Assembly (NCBI GenBank): GCA_951799445.1
Contig: CATOGU010000128.1
Location: 83,001-147,000 of the forward strand
Length of the DNA: 64,000 nucleotides
Direction of reading: 5' to 3'
Source: Pseudisothecium myosuroides
Taxonomy: Eukaryota > Streptophyta > Bryopsida > Hypnales > Lembophyllaceae
This document shows, one piece after another, positions 43,880 through 54,370 of this stretch. Both the position numbers and the translations under genes were made by a program. Position 1 is the stretch's first letter, and each line of letters opens with the position of its first letter. Under the pieces are notes generated by a model. It was not told the origin of the DNA and ran no database searches. It worked only from the letters and a program-made list of their open reading frames with translations.

Positions 43880-45110
43880 AAACTGACCACCTGGGTACCT
43901 GCAACTATCTAAGGCTTAGGGCAACCTAACCTGCATCCACAATCAAACTGTGTGGTCCACCGGTAATAAATTCCGGCTTACACAGGCTCAAAACATACAG
44001 AAAAGGTCTCGCCGGTGATTAACCCAACCTCACCCCCACGGTACGCCTCCCACCCCACAAATAACAATAATAATGGATAAAATCCACAACCAGGGAGGTA
44101 CCAAGACAAAATCCAGAAAACAAAACTGGATCCTCTCCCCAAAACAACGAATAAGCGGAAAAAGAAATCCACGCAACCGGCACACGCCTGCGGTTGGTGG
44201 TGGTAGCAAAAGGAACTGCTGCAACAACCCTACAGTAGAGAAACCTCTCTAGAAACTCTCAAAAACCCTAAAATCTCTCAAAACCCTAAAAACATAGAGG
44301 TGAATAGAGAATAGAAGAAAGAGAGAGAGAAGTGTAGAAAAAGAAAGGAAAAGGGAAGAAGAAAGAAGAGTAGAAAGAAATGTGAAAAACTCCCTAACTC
44401 AATAATAAATTGAGTGACCTAAATCTCACTAAAATCAAAAATAAGGTACACCAATGAACACATTGGCTTCTCCTACCCCATTTTGATATAAAATAAGTGA
44501 AATATGGCCCCCGGATGCCCCCACAATCTACACTCAAAGTTCCCCTAAAATAATTACAAACTCTGAAAATTTCCAGCAATGCTGAAAATTCCAGCAACTA
44601 GCTGAAAGAAGAGAGATGAATGAAAAACCAGAAAATGCAGATGGAACTGCGCGGATGAAAACCAGTCTGGATGGGAAAGAGTGGATGGGAAGTTTGGATG
44701 AGGAAACCGGATGAAACCCTGGCTTGCAGCTCCTGCGCGCCCGCGCGAGCGGCGCCGCGCACCGCCCTCGCTCGTCGCTCCGACTCCCACGCCGTCGCTC
44801 GTCGACGCCCTGCTCCGGCCCCGCAGCCAGCTTGCGGTCCCGTCCCCGCCTGCCGACCCGCTCCGCTGCCGCCCAGCGACGCCGTCTCTCGGACACCGGC
44901 TCTGCCGCAGCACCGCAGCCCCGCAGCCCCGCTCCCGTTCCTGGCCAGGTCTGACAGCTTCTGACAGCAACTCCAGTGCACTCAAGTGCTATTCCAAAAT
45001 CTCCAGAAAACTCCAGAAACTACACAGCAAGTCCTCCAATAGTATGATTATGAGGGCCTCCCTGCATACAAAGGCAAAGATGAACATCAAACAAAACACT
45101 TACGCGAGAT
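43880..45110 (-). other. 5' leader or LTR-side region of the Gag element
   Basis: On the minus strand, upstream of gag, there is a pyrimidine-rich tract (44290-44390) and a very GC-rich island (44730-44945). The island opens long frames on both strands with no family content; these are composition artefacts. A 5' LTR should lie here, but I could not find a matching 3' LTR. Confidence 0.4.
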
Positions 45111-45221
45111 CATAGAGTTAGGGGCGGGTCAAACTATGTCTTACGTCTCACGTTCCACTGAAATCTGAAAATATGATTGGTGTAGAGCCAAAAGTTTGAA
45201 ACTTGGCGCTTCACACTACGT

Positions 45222-45391
45222 AGCCACATGCCACCTCAGATTGGCTTGGTTACTGTCCTAAACTCTTCACTTTCCAATTCCCTGGACCCGTCCCCTTTGC
45301 CATGTCATCAAATTCCTTGATATGCTCTCTCTACAAAGTGAAAAGAGTCAAAATCGACCAAAAATTGGTCGACCAGTCGTTAAAGGGTTAA
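45222..45391 (+). mobile_element. family G TTAA element, 5'-truncated
   Basis: GCCACATGCCACCTCAGATTGG to GACCAGTCGTTAAAGGGTTAA matches the 3' part of 35085-35506. Confidence 0.75.
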
Positions 45392-45415
45392 CCTCTGAGC
45401 ACCTTTAAGGGTTAA
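45388..45415. mobile_element. 28-bp end-to-end mini element
   Basis: TTAA-CCTCTGAGCACCTTTAAGGG-TTAA: a family E/F-like left end joined straight to a family B-like right end between two TTAA sites, with no interior. Confidence 0.45.
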
Positions 45416-45500
45416 ACAATTGGGTATGGGTATGTCTACCTTAACTTCAATTACTTTATTGCTTATTGAAATCTTTACAATGTTTTTGAATGATTTCTAG

Positions 45501-45591
45501 AGTAGATTTTTCTCCAAGGTCTGGTATGCTTGAGGATTACTTTCAAAAGCTCTCAGCACTGTGGAAAGTGGCCAGAGAAGAAGTTGAATAG
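45501..45591 (+). other. possible orphan terminal exon
   Basis: After TGATTTCTAG the frame reads VDFSPRSGMLEDYFQKLSAL then WKVAREEVE and stops at TAG. Short and protein-like but unidentified. Confidence 0.3.
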
Positions 45592-45760
45592 CCGTCGCCC
45601 CTCGCGCAACTTGAATGTTTTTGCCTCGGAACCAGCTCCGGCGACGGACCGCCATACTCTTTTAACTCACTTTGATTTCTCAATCCTTGTTGCCGCTCAT
45701 TAAAACCTGCGCTGCTGCGTCCACCATTGCCCCTTCCCCTGTAGGCAATGTTAGTCGTTA

Positions 45761-45889
45761 CACTACAAGAAAACCATGGTTGAATTTACAAAAAGTTGAC
45801 AAAAAATGTGACTTAATCTACAGTACACTATTGTAGATTAAGTCACAGTTTTTATCAACTTTTTGTAGATTCAACCATGGTTTTCTTGC
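45761..45889. mobile_element. CACTA-ended foldback MITE
   Basis: CACTACAAGAAAACCATGGTTG is mirrored by CAACCATGGTTTTCTTG, and inner arms AAAAAGTTGACAAAAAATGTGAC / GTCACAGTTTTTATCAACTTTTT continue the hairpin. The last bases of the right terminus are altered (GCTCT for TAGTG). Confidence 0.8.
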
Positions 45890-46495
45890 TCTAATTAGAG
45901 CATGTGTATAATTTTATCAAGTTGCCTTTGCTAGTTGCAAACTTTACATAAAAGTTAGATATTTCAGATTTGTTATATGTGCATGAATTGTCATAAGCAA
46001 TTCTATATGGGCTATGATTTCAATGGCATAAGGTGGTACACATATAGAGAAAGCTGCAAAATTTCCTTTGCATTTTTGACATGGGTAGAATTCTAGGAAG
46101 TAGTTGTTGGTTACAGTAATCAACAGCAATGATAGACATGTGACGTGCACAAAGTTGTATTCCATTTTGAAGTTAGCAATTATTAAGTTGTTTCATTTTT
46201 TTTGGGAAGCATTGTTGGTCCAAGCGTTTTATATAATCAATACAATAAAGCTAACATGCTATTTTGTTTGATTGGGATTGCAGTTATTCACTTGAACTAT
46301 ATTGCGTGGGTTTGTAGAATTCCATTGGAAGAAGATGAAGTAGTTGGCTATTTGGAAGGCAATGCTACAACCAATATGGATTTCAATGGCATTTTTTTTA
46401 TCAAAAGCAAAGACTTTGTTGTCCAAAACTTTCAACAAAAAGTAAATTAATGACAAATTTAAGTAAGCAAGATGCTTATTTTATTTGGCACCACG
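45890..46495. other. no gene recognised
   Basis: AT-rich DNA with two overlapping frames near 46202-46456 that carry no family signal. Confidence 0.4.
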
Positions 46496-46609
46496 GTCGC
46501 AAGAAGAAGCACCACGGCGCGACGCACCACCATAGCCGCAGCCATGGCGGGGCTCACCACAAGAAGCACGCCATCCCCAAGGCCAACGGCGTCTGCTAGG
46601 CAAACGCTG
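46496..46609 (+). pseudogene. histidine-rich C-terminal coding fragment
   Basis: A GC-rich frame in AT-rich surroundings reads WHHGRKKKHHGATHHHSRSH then GGAHHKKHAIPKANGVC and ends at TAG 46607-46609. The sudden composition change and strong third-position GC suggest a real 3' gene end brought in from elsewhere. Gene not identified. Confidence 0.4.
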
Positions 46610-46745
46610 TAAGCCCTAATATACGGCATAGACGTATGCTGCCTTGCGTACTGTATAGATTGATCGTACATACCAATCGTATGTACCGATCGTAGTGCAA
46701 CCAATGGTTGCTTTCTATAGAGGCTAGCCTTTTCTTCTTCTTTTT

Positions 46746-46991
46746 TGCAGATGCGTCAATGGTGACATGGAATTCCCGATCCCAATCCGGAACGGATAGG
46801 ATCGGAGCTTTAGCCAGCTGGGTCTTCAAATCTTCGAAAGCTGATTGTCTCCTTCCGGTCCAGACAAACTCCGTATCTTTCTTCAGAAGTTCCGTGAGCG
46901 GAATCGCCCTCTTGGCATATCCGTCGATGAACCGCCGGTAGTAGCCAATGCATCCCAGAAATCCGCGGATTTCTCTAACATTCGTCGAGGG
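46746..46991 (-). pseudogene. Ty3/gypsy reverse transcriptase / RNase H junction fragment
   Basis: The frame carries VREIRGFLGCIGYYRRFIDG, AIPLTELLKKD and PDWDREFHVTIDAS, the classic end of gypsy RT running into RNase H, whose first catalytic Asp is in TIDAS. Both sides are cut: upstream at about 46991 by GC-rich repeats and downstream by a lysine run and unrelated DNA. About 82 residues remain. Confidence 0.9.
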
Positions 46992-47015
46992 TACCCCTCC
47001 CACCACCACTCCCAC

Positions 47016-47284
47016 GCCACGTCAAACCGGACTCCCACCTCCCACCACACACCCCAAGCCGCCCATGGAAAGCCTCCAGCCCCCACCCCGTCTCGTCAAC
47101 GCACCACCCGACATCTCCCGCGCCAACCGCCCACCCATTGCCTCACGGCCCGACTCACCATACCCAAACCACTCAAACGGGGACCACGGACTCGCTGCCC
47201 GACGCGGGCAACCCCCTGCTACCGGATGCAGCCACGTCAAACCGGACTCCCACCTCCCACCACACACCCCAAGCCGCCCATGGA
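47016..47284. repeat. 54-bp direct repeat, two copies
   Basis: GCCACGTCAAACCGGACTCC...CCGCCCATGGA occurs at 47016-47069 and 47231-47284, separated by 161 bp of C-rich DNA. The copies are identical as far as I can compare. Confidence 0.9.
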
Positions 47285-47429
47285 TATGTGGAGAGGTGTT
47301 CATGTCATCCCCAAACCCATTAAATTCCAGTGATCACCCAAGGAACATGCCACACGTCCACAAAGAAAATAAAAAAAATCCAGCCATTGAAAGTATAATC
47401 TCAGGAAGTACTATCAAAGCAGACCGTCG

Positions 47430-47816
47430 GGGCACGGCGGGGGCGCGTTCTCGGGGAAGGACCCGACCAAGGTGGACAGGAGCGGCGCGTACATCATGCG
47501 GCAGGCGGCAAAGAGCATCGTGGCGGCGGGCATGGCGCGGCGGGCGCTGGTGCAGGTGTCGTACGCGATCGGGGTGCCGGAGCCGCTGTCGGTGTTCGTG
47601 GACACGTACGGGACGGGGAAGATCCACGACTCGGACATTCTGAAGATCGTGAAGGAGAACTTCGACTTCCGGCCGGGCATGATGTGCATCAACCTGGACC
47701 TGAAGCGCGGCGGCAACCGGCGCTTCCAGAAGACGGCGGCGTACGGGCACTTTGGGCGCAGCGACCCGGACTTCACGTGGGAGACCGTGAAGCCGCTCAA
47801 GTGGGACAAGGCCTGA
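47430..47816 (+). pseudogene. SAMS: S-adenosylmethionine synthetase, 3' coding fragment
   Basis: From [20 protein letters not shown] the frame follows plant SAM synthetase to its natural end: [40 protein letters not shown], then [12 protein letters not shown] and LKWDKA-stop. This is about the last 128 of some 390 residues. The glycine-rich active-site segment is present. Upstream of about 47430 the similarity ends abruptly (PSG replaces the expected residues) and no start or further exon is seen. The enzyme makes SAM from methionine and ATP in the cytosol; this copy cannot. Reading frame and high GC third positions are preserved, so the fragment moved recently. Confidence 0.85.
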
Positions 47817-48087
47817 GTGCAAAGCTGTCGTGTCCCGTTGTGATTGTATGAGTGTGTGTGTGACGCCAAGCCGGGCTGTGAATGGGAGCATGCGGGCGAG
47901 GCGGATTGTTCTGGTAGGTACCGATTAACGGTGTCGGAGTAGTGGAAGGGGACACCTCCAGTGAATCCAATTCCAAGCTACCACCTAGCTACGAAACGCG
48001 GCATTCCAAAGCCCACAGATACAAACAAACAATCCAACACGCCCCAACCCTCCCGACCCTCTCTCCCCGCAATCGTGAGACCCTTAC

Positions 48088-48381
48088 CGGCTTGTCGGGG
48101 TGCTCCGACTCCAGGTAGAGCAGCTGCGCCACCACCAGCGACGCCGTGTCGTCCGAGATGGGCCCGTGGATGCACACGATGCGCTCCTTCAGCAGCCGCG
48201 AGAAGATGTCGTACGCCCGCTCCCCGCGCGACGTCTGCTCGATCACCATAGGCACCAGCCCATACCCGCGCCTGAATTGCCCCCACCTCCCCAACACGCC
48301 GAACCGCTCAATTCCACCAGCAGCAGCTGCGGCCGAGGCCTTCCACAGCCTCCCCGCCCCTCTCATTGTGGCCCACGACAA
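48088..48381 (-). pseudogene. CLPP2: mitochondrial ClpP protease, first exon only
   Basis: ATG at 48379-48381 opens a presequence-like stretch ([16 protein letters not shown], Arg/Ala-rich) followed by the ClpP N-terminus: [40 protein letters not shown] and [14 protein letters not shown]. The exon ends at CCG/GTAAGG (donor at 48087) in phase 0. The next exons, with the catalytic Ser and His, would lie below 48088, but that space holds the SAM synthetase fragment on the other strand. So this is an isolated first exon with about 270 bp of intron. ClpP is the proteolytic subunit of the Clp complex. Confidence 0.8.
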
Positions 48382-49559
48382 GACGCCAGCCCCGGCCCGC
48401 CCGCCCGGGCCACTTCAATCCAGCCTCAATCCCTCCTTCCGCATCCACCAGCACCTCCTCCGCCACCGACACAGCCTCGGCCCTCCGCGGGGCTGACTCA
48501 ATTTCGAAGCCGCGCCTCGCCCGCGCTCCCGGGCGTCACGACCCCATGTCCAATTGCGTCGCCTGCATCGCGCGGAGCTTGGAGATTGGAGCTTGTCTGG
48601 CTGGTGGTGGTGCTGGAGCGGGGCTCCGATGGAGGATGCGAATGGCGAGAACTCACAGGGGCCAGCAAACCCTAAAGACATGCCATTCCCGGACAAGCAG
48701 AGAGAGAGACCGCGACTCTGAGCGTGAGGTGGACGACGACTCGACGTGGATGAAGTCGTTGCAGGGATCACGATGACGATGACGTTCCCCACGGATCGTC
48801 ATCCTCGCTCGCATCACTTATCTTCCTAAATAAGTTACGACCCACCTGGTCGCGCGACAAGCACCCATGCGCGTAAAGCTGGTAAGAAAAATTTCGATAC
48901 AAATGGATAGACTCACTGAAGTGTGAACGTTCATCCACAAATTCTAGTGTCTTTTCATCCAAATTCTTGCAAAACTGGTGTTAGCTTGGGGGCGGATTTG
49001 GTGCTTTTCTATATTTTGACTTGAATACTGTAGTGTAGTAGTAGCCGGTCACATATTGAAGTAAGATTTTGCCAAGATTTAAAAAGTTGTTCTCATGTAA
49101 GTTGTTCTCGTGTAAGTGCATCGTGAACCCGTACATTGGGTTTGGGACTAGGAACTAGCTGCTCGTATGTTGCTCCTACTCACAAAATTTTGCAATCCAA
49201 TTCATTGGGTTCTCCTAGTTTTGTAGTAACTCTTGTCCTAAATTGAGGCACAAGAGAGAGTTGCTTGTGAGCACTTGTGAGTTGGAGAAATGGTGAGCTC
49301 TTGCAAGCAATGTGTCCTCCTAGTATACATTATAGTGGAATTCTCAAGGCATTGAATTTGTTATTCAAAGATTTTGTTTTGATGGAGCCCTCTCCTGGTT
49401 ATGCGTTGTTGTATTTGCGTTGGAGCACTAAAAATACCTCACTCTCGTATACAACTAGCCCACCAACAAAAATGAAGTTACACTCTCATTCCTTATATTT
49501 GGGTTGATGGTGCAAAAGGTATCAACCCCAGTCCTATTACCTCTGAACCCTACAACACT
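48382..49559. other. GC-rich flank of the ClpP exon, then unique DNA
   Basis: From 48382 to about 48780 the DNA stays GC-rich and may be the original ClpP 5' region carried along. Overlapping frames on both strands lack family signals. From 48800 the DNA is AT-rich with no gene. Confidence 0.4.
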
Positions 49560-50170
49560 TATAGTTTTTCATAGTCTACCTATCACCTAACATAGTTATT
49601 AAACATGATGACATAACACTATATATATTAATAATACCATGTTAAAGTATGTTATATGTTATATACTATGTAACATATAACATATAACAATAATATGTAT
49701 ATATAGTTACTATTAATCATAAACTATTATAATATTATATTATAATTATATTATAATTATATTATAACTAATATTATAATATTATAATAGTCATAATAGT
49801 CATAACTATTATTATATTATTATCATAATAGTCATAATAACTATTATTATATTATTAGTCATAATAGTATATTATAATATTATATTATAATAATAATAAT
49901 AATAATTATTATTATTATAATATTATATTATCATAATAGTCATAATAGTCATAACTATTATTATATTATTATCATAATATAACGTATAATTAATATATAT
50001 TACACTAATATATTATAACTATATTATTACAATTTAATGTATATATTATGATAATTAGTATAACATAAATAATGATAGTATGTATCATCATATAGTATGT
50101 ATAATATATACTATTGATACTATAATTAATATATGTGTTTAATATATATATTATCACATATTATTGTAAT
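49560..50170. repeat. long AT-only low-complexity tract
   Basis: About 550 bp consist mostly of ATAATATTAT-type words with recurrent TCATAATAGTCATAA. Strong self-complementarity; possible replication-slippage product. Confidence 0.85.
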
Positions 50171-50224
50171 GTTAAAATGCATGAGGGTGTTATTGTTTGC
50201 ATAGGGTTATGCCCTTGGTGGGCG

Positions 50225-50300
50225 CAAAGTAGTTTAGCCATAGGTACATGCCCAAAATCCCAATTGTCCCCCAAATAGACAATGGTCTTTTAGGGATTAA
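50225..50300 (-). mobile_element. family A TTAA element end fragment
   Basis: GCAAAGTAGTTTAGCCATAGG...CAATGGTCTTTTAGGGATTAA is an inverted family A 5' end. The TTAA at 50297-50300 also begins CCCCTAAAGGTATGAG of unknown content. Confidence 0.7.
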
Positions 50301-50588
50301 CCCCTAAAGGTATGAGATATCCAAAGAGTGCATTCGAAAGTGCATTGGAATTGCAAGTAAGAATCTTTCAAAATCTAAGCATCCTAGTATTAGCAGTAAC
50401 TATGTTCAGCATTTGCAGGTTAGCTTTTAGGTTCAATTCCCTTCCTGCATTAAAAGTCACAAAAATTCAAAAACGGTGGAAGCCTTACCAGGCACTGACC
50501 AAACTTGCCTCGCCTATCGAATTCTGTAGCACTCTGCTCTGAGCTTCTGTTTTTTTTTTCCCAAGGGTTGTGAGAGTTGTGTATCGAG

Positions 50589-50837
50589 ATGGCGACGCAG
50601 AGAGCGCCTGCGGAGTACGAGGAAGAAGACGAGGAAGAGGAGCTGCTACAGAGAGCGCTAGCGGAGCAAGCAGCACGCGAAGTAGCAGTAGCAGCAGCAG
50701 GCAACCAACTGCCATCGCCATCGCCATCGCCAGCGAAGTCACCCGTTCCCGACAAGCCAGCAACAGAAGCGCCACTCACCTCAGCTCCACTACCACCACC
50801 ACCACCACTATCCACTCGTCTTCTCCAAGCCATATGA
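50589..50837 (+). pseudogene. SEC5: exocyst SEC5-like N-terminal exon fragment
   Basis: ATG at 50589 starts MATQRAPAEYEEEDEEEELL, followed by QRALAEQAARE. Plant SEC5 begins with the same acidic patch and an ELLQxALxEQAxR signature. After that a Pro/Ser-rich linker runs to a TGA at 50835-50837. SEC5 is an exocyst subunit tethering secretory vesicles to the plasma membrane. Only the first 80 or so residues are here and no later exon is visible, so it is an isolated exon or promoter-exon piece. Start context (CGAGATGGC) is acceptable. Confidence 0.6.
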
Positions 50838-50995
50838 CTTTTCTACCTTATTTTGTACTACTTTCCATTATGATCCCCACATGCAAATCTATAGATAGGG
50901 CTTCAAGAATAATAAGTTTGCTTCTACAAAATAACGACTTCACTTTGGTTGTCTCTCCTTTCACAAATAATCATTTCAATAGCTTTACTTAACCC

Positions 50996-51242
50996 TTAAC
51001 CCCTGAGCGCCCAGGGTCCCCAAAACCGGCCCTGGGGATTTTATTTCCTCATTTTGAGGGACCAGATCTAACTTTTTGGTCTTGCTACAAACTACAATTA
51101 TGAAGGCATTCAAGTTGTCCATGCCAATGAAGTAATGACAAAGAAACTTATATGTTATACAAGTGTTGTAAGAGACTTGATTATTTGAAAAACCATATTG
51201 GAAGTGGTTTAGGGCACACGGGGTGTCATAGGTTTTTGTTAA
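50996..51242 (+). mobile_element. family F TTAA element, 5' part only
   Basis: TTAACCCCTGAGCGCCCAGGG continues as family F up to GGGCACACGGGGTGT at about 51226. TTAA occurs again at 51239-51242. Confidence 0.7.
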
Positions 51243-51468
51243 ATTTAATGACGTTTGAGAACATTTATTGGGAGTAAAATTCTACATTTGAGTGGATAGT
51301 GGTGAAAGACACCGTCTCATTGGTTTTCACTAATTGATTAATCCTAAAAGTACCATTGGTCCAGGTGACTTCACCTCAATCATGTATTTACTAGTTTTAT
51401 TTTATTTTTTTAAATAAAGAAACCATCTTATAATCACCACTACAATAAACAACTCTTGTAAAATACAT

Positions 51469-51608
51469 CTATTGTCCACCATGCAGTGTGAGCCTTACAA
51501 CTTTGGGCCTCTCAAAAAGCACCTTGCGGATGTCAAAACATTACCAAATTTGGTAGCAAGCAAGATACTTGTAAATTGCACCCCCTGTCTAAATATTATG
51601 TAAAGGAG
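51469..51608 (+). mobile_element. family E internal fragment
   Basis: ATTGTCCACCATGCAGTGTGAG to TGTCTAAATATTATGTAAAGGAG matches the interior of family E. Both ends are cut; GC-rich unrelated DNA follows. Confidence 0.75.
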
Positions 51609-52361
51609 TGCCGCCAACAGGGCAAGGCATACATTCTCCTGTCACACTTTTATTCAATACAACTTCAGACCATTCATTACCAGCCTTAATCCAAGAGCTC
51701 ATGCAAGCAAGGCTGAAGGCAAGCGTGGGAGATGCTTCAGCAACGCTGAAGCTATCCAACCATCCTCTGCCCCTCACCAAGACGGAGTTTCTGGAGCTCC
51801 AAACCGTGTTGTATGGACACTTCAGTTCTTTATCAAACCCTATAGCAAGATGACCTCCGTTGGCACATCTCTTTGCCGTTGCTTGGGGTTTCACGTGTAG
51901 CGTAGCCTTTACGGTGCATTGTTTGTGTGTATTTCTGTGGAGAAGTGAGGAGTAGATTTCGTGGTGTTTCTCTATTTGGGTTTGTGTTGTTTTGGTTTGG
52001 TGTGGCGTGGGGGGTTGCTGATGTAGTGTAGTGGGATGACAAGATGAGGTAGTTTAGGGTTGGGAAATTTAGGGGGTTCAGTCGGGGTGGTCTGAGATTT
52101 CTGGATCTATGCAATCGGGACAGCTGGGAACCACTTGGTTTCAGACCGGCGAGGTATTTTGTGCCATAACACGGTGTCCTGCTCCAGTTGTTGCCATACC
52201 TGATTACAGGCCCCCGGGTCATGTAGGATGCGCAGGATGAGGGGGCGCCAAATTGGTAGGGTAATGGATTGGGCGGAGGATGAACACGCATGGCGTTGAT
52301 GGTAGCGGAGGATTTGTGGCACAGGGGGGCGGGGACTGAGAGAGCATGTGGTGGTGTGCAG
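51609..52361. other. mixed DNA before the PsbO exon
   Basis: Minus-strand frames (51833-52322) and a plus-strand frame (51608-51853) are open but unrecognised. The DNA immediately before 52362 ends GTGGTGTGCAG, a usable acceptor, and may be PsbO intron. Confidence 0.35.
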
Positions 52362-52664
52362 GGAGCAATGGCGGAGGGGAACCCGGGGAGGATGACTTAC
52401 GGCGAGGTGATCGGGCAGACGTACAACGAGGTGAAGGGATCGGGGACGGCGAACCAGTGCCCGATCATCGCGAATGGGTCGGACACGTTCGGGTTCAAGG
52501 CAGGGAGCTACACGCTGAGGAAGCTGTGCATGGAGCCGACGTCGTTCACGGTGAAGGCGGAGTCGCCGTTCAAGGGCGGGGGCGAGGGGTTCCAGAACAC
52601 AAAGCTGATGACGCGGCTGACGTACACGCTGGACGAGATCGAGGGGCCGCTGACGGTGGGCAAC
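52362..52664 (+). pseudogene. PSBO: PsbO (oxygen-evolving enhancer 1) internal exon
   Basis: After a GTGTGCAG acceptor, phase 0, the frame reads [55 protein letters not shown] and [17 protein letters not shown], the conserved N-terminal third of mature PsbO, the extrinsic subunit that stabilises the Mn cluster of photosystem II in the thylakoid lumen. It ends at LTVGN or earlier at ACG/GTGGGC (52650), a possible donor. No transit peptide or downstream exons are present. Some positions look land-plant-like (NQCP), others green-alga-like (FKGG). Probably an isolated captured exon. Confidence 0.85.
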
Positions 52665-53869
52665 GCCGGAGCACGCCGGAGGACCGCGGGCAAAGGCACG
52701 GAATGTTGGCTTGTGGCTTTTGCCAGTGCGAAGGGCTTTTATGCCAGTTCTTCGAGGTGTGCGATCACGTTAATAATCGGCAGGGCTGGAACCGCAAGAA
52801 CAACAGTGCGGCTCGCACGTTTGAAGCGCAAAGGACGGGGTGGCAGGTCCGCCCCCGGCATCTCTTGCAGACACCGGACCTGACACCAGACCACAGACCG
52901 AACCATGCCCCGAACCAGGCCCCGGACCAGACTCCGTTCATTCGTAGCCAATCGCAAAGCCTGCGCTAGCCTAAGCTAGTAGATATCATCATTTGTTGAA
53001 CCCTCTATTTGAAAAATAAGATAAAAATCTCAAGATGCCCATAAGAAGGCAAATTAACCTTTAAAGTGTCCTTTTGAAGCTACCTACCTTACACAAGTTA
53101 TCTCAATTAACACAAGACTTTTAATAGTTCAAGATCCCTTGACACTAATTTGGGTAAATTTTGTTCGTTTAATGTAAAAACACAACATGCCTCTTTCCAA
53201 ATGCAATTTAGGCACAACCTTTTATGGCCCATCAAATATGGACTTAGTAGTGCAACCATTAGAATACAACATCTTTTACACAATCTTTCATTGAAATATG
53301 TGCTTGCAAAATCTTCTTGAAGATTTGGTCGTTTAAATCACACAATTTGAGATAATATTTAAACTGTCAATGTCAGATAAAGTAATTACGTAATTTCTGC
53401 TACAGCCGTCATTAGTTAAGCTAAACCATCAACCAAGATGGCGGCGTCTTACAGGTTCTTGAAGATCGAGACAGCCTAAACAATAAGGTAGCAGCATCCA
53501 TAACCGTCACGGATGCTCGGAAGCAAAAGAGGGCTCCCCCATCGGCCGCCGTTGCTCTTCACCCTGCTTGGCCGGGCCTCGGCTAAGTCCCAGTCTATTT
53601 CCGTAGTCCCAGTCTATTTCCGTTCCACGCCTCTGCCCGTCCTGCCCTCGTTTCAGCTGCCCGTTTTTCTCCAGCCCCCTGCGCCACCAGGCCATAATTC
53701 CATTGCAAGCATTGCAGCGAAGTTCAGATCCGTTTGATCGTCGCTAAGAAACGGCAACTTGAGATTTCTACTTTCGAGGGGTAGTGTCAATCATAGATTT
53801 TGTTCAGTTGGTTTTAGAGGTTAACAATCCGCCATATAGCACAATTATATTATTGACGAGGATTGTGGC
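52665..53869. other. no gene recognised
   Basis: GC-rich to about 52970, then AT-rich. Frames 52739-52969 extend the PsbO reading without family content. A GC-rich patch at 53500-53730 is unidentified. Confidence 0.4.
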
Positions 53870-54230
53870 CTTGAGAGCCGCCATAGTGCATCAATAGAAG
53901 AGGTGGAGGCGCTGGAGCCAGTGCGGAAGAAACGGCGAGTGGAGGAGCAGAGCAGCAGCAGCATCAGTGCCACGTGGCAGAAGAAGGGAGTGACGATGTC
54001 GTCGGGCGTGACGGGGATGGAGAGCATGTCGAAGTGGTGTTGTAGCGGGTTCCGGGAGCCTGAGAGCAAAGTGTATGCAGATCCTGAGGATTTTTAGTAG
54101 TTGGACGGATGATGTGCGTCAATTCGTGGAGGAGAGCAGCTTGGATTTGACCGTGGGAGCCGAAATGGAGCCTGTGGCCGACACATTTCGATTTCGTGGA
54201 GTTGAGAGTTTAGATGGCGTGGACCATGTC
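53870..54230 (+). pseudogene. frameshifted coding fragment with a nuclear-localisation-like patch
   Basis: One frame reads EALEPVRKKRRVEEQSSSSI and ends EPESKVYADPEDF-stop at 54097. The next frame picks up at once with SSWTDDVRQFVEESSLDLTV and AEMEPVADTFRFRGVESLDG. The two halves look like one protein split by a one-base shift or an unseen short intron near 54090. Function unknown. Confidence 0.4.
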
Positions 54231-54370
54231 AACCCCATCCATGCCATCTCTTAATTTTGAAATCCCACATTCATGCCAAACCCATCCATGCCATTCGCCA
54301 TCCATGGCAAGCGCATCCATGCCATCTTCTATCCATGTCATCCTCGATCCATGTCATCTCCCATCCATGT
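54215..54370. repeat. degenerate CATCCATGCCAT tandem repeat
   Basis: The words CCATCCATGCCATCT, CCATCCATGTCATC and CCATCCATGGCAAG recur about eight times. Confidence 0.7.

Noticed and set aside
44240..44300. AACCCTAAA words suggesting plant telomere repeats
   Set aside because: Only a few irregular copies (also at 780 and 27650); not a tandem array.
39918..45110. LTRs of the methyltransferase element
   Set aside because: I looked for a direct repeat between the two sides and for a tRNA-Met primer site on the minus strand and found neither.
44534..45115. Long overlapping frames on both strands (up to 143 codons) upstream of gag
   Set aside because: They coincide with a GC-rich, Arg/Pro/Ala-biased island and have no family content; composition explains the openness.
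47960..48090. Second ClpP exon after the donor
   Set aside because: No ClpP-like frame continues; the adjoining coding DNA is SAM synthetase on the other strand.
49620..50160. Possible origin or scaffold attachment region in the AT-only tract
   Set aside because: No supporting motif beyond composition; simple-sequence expansion is enough.
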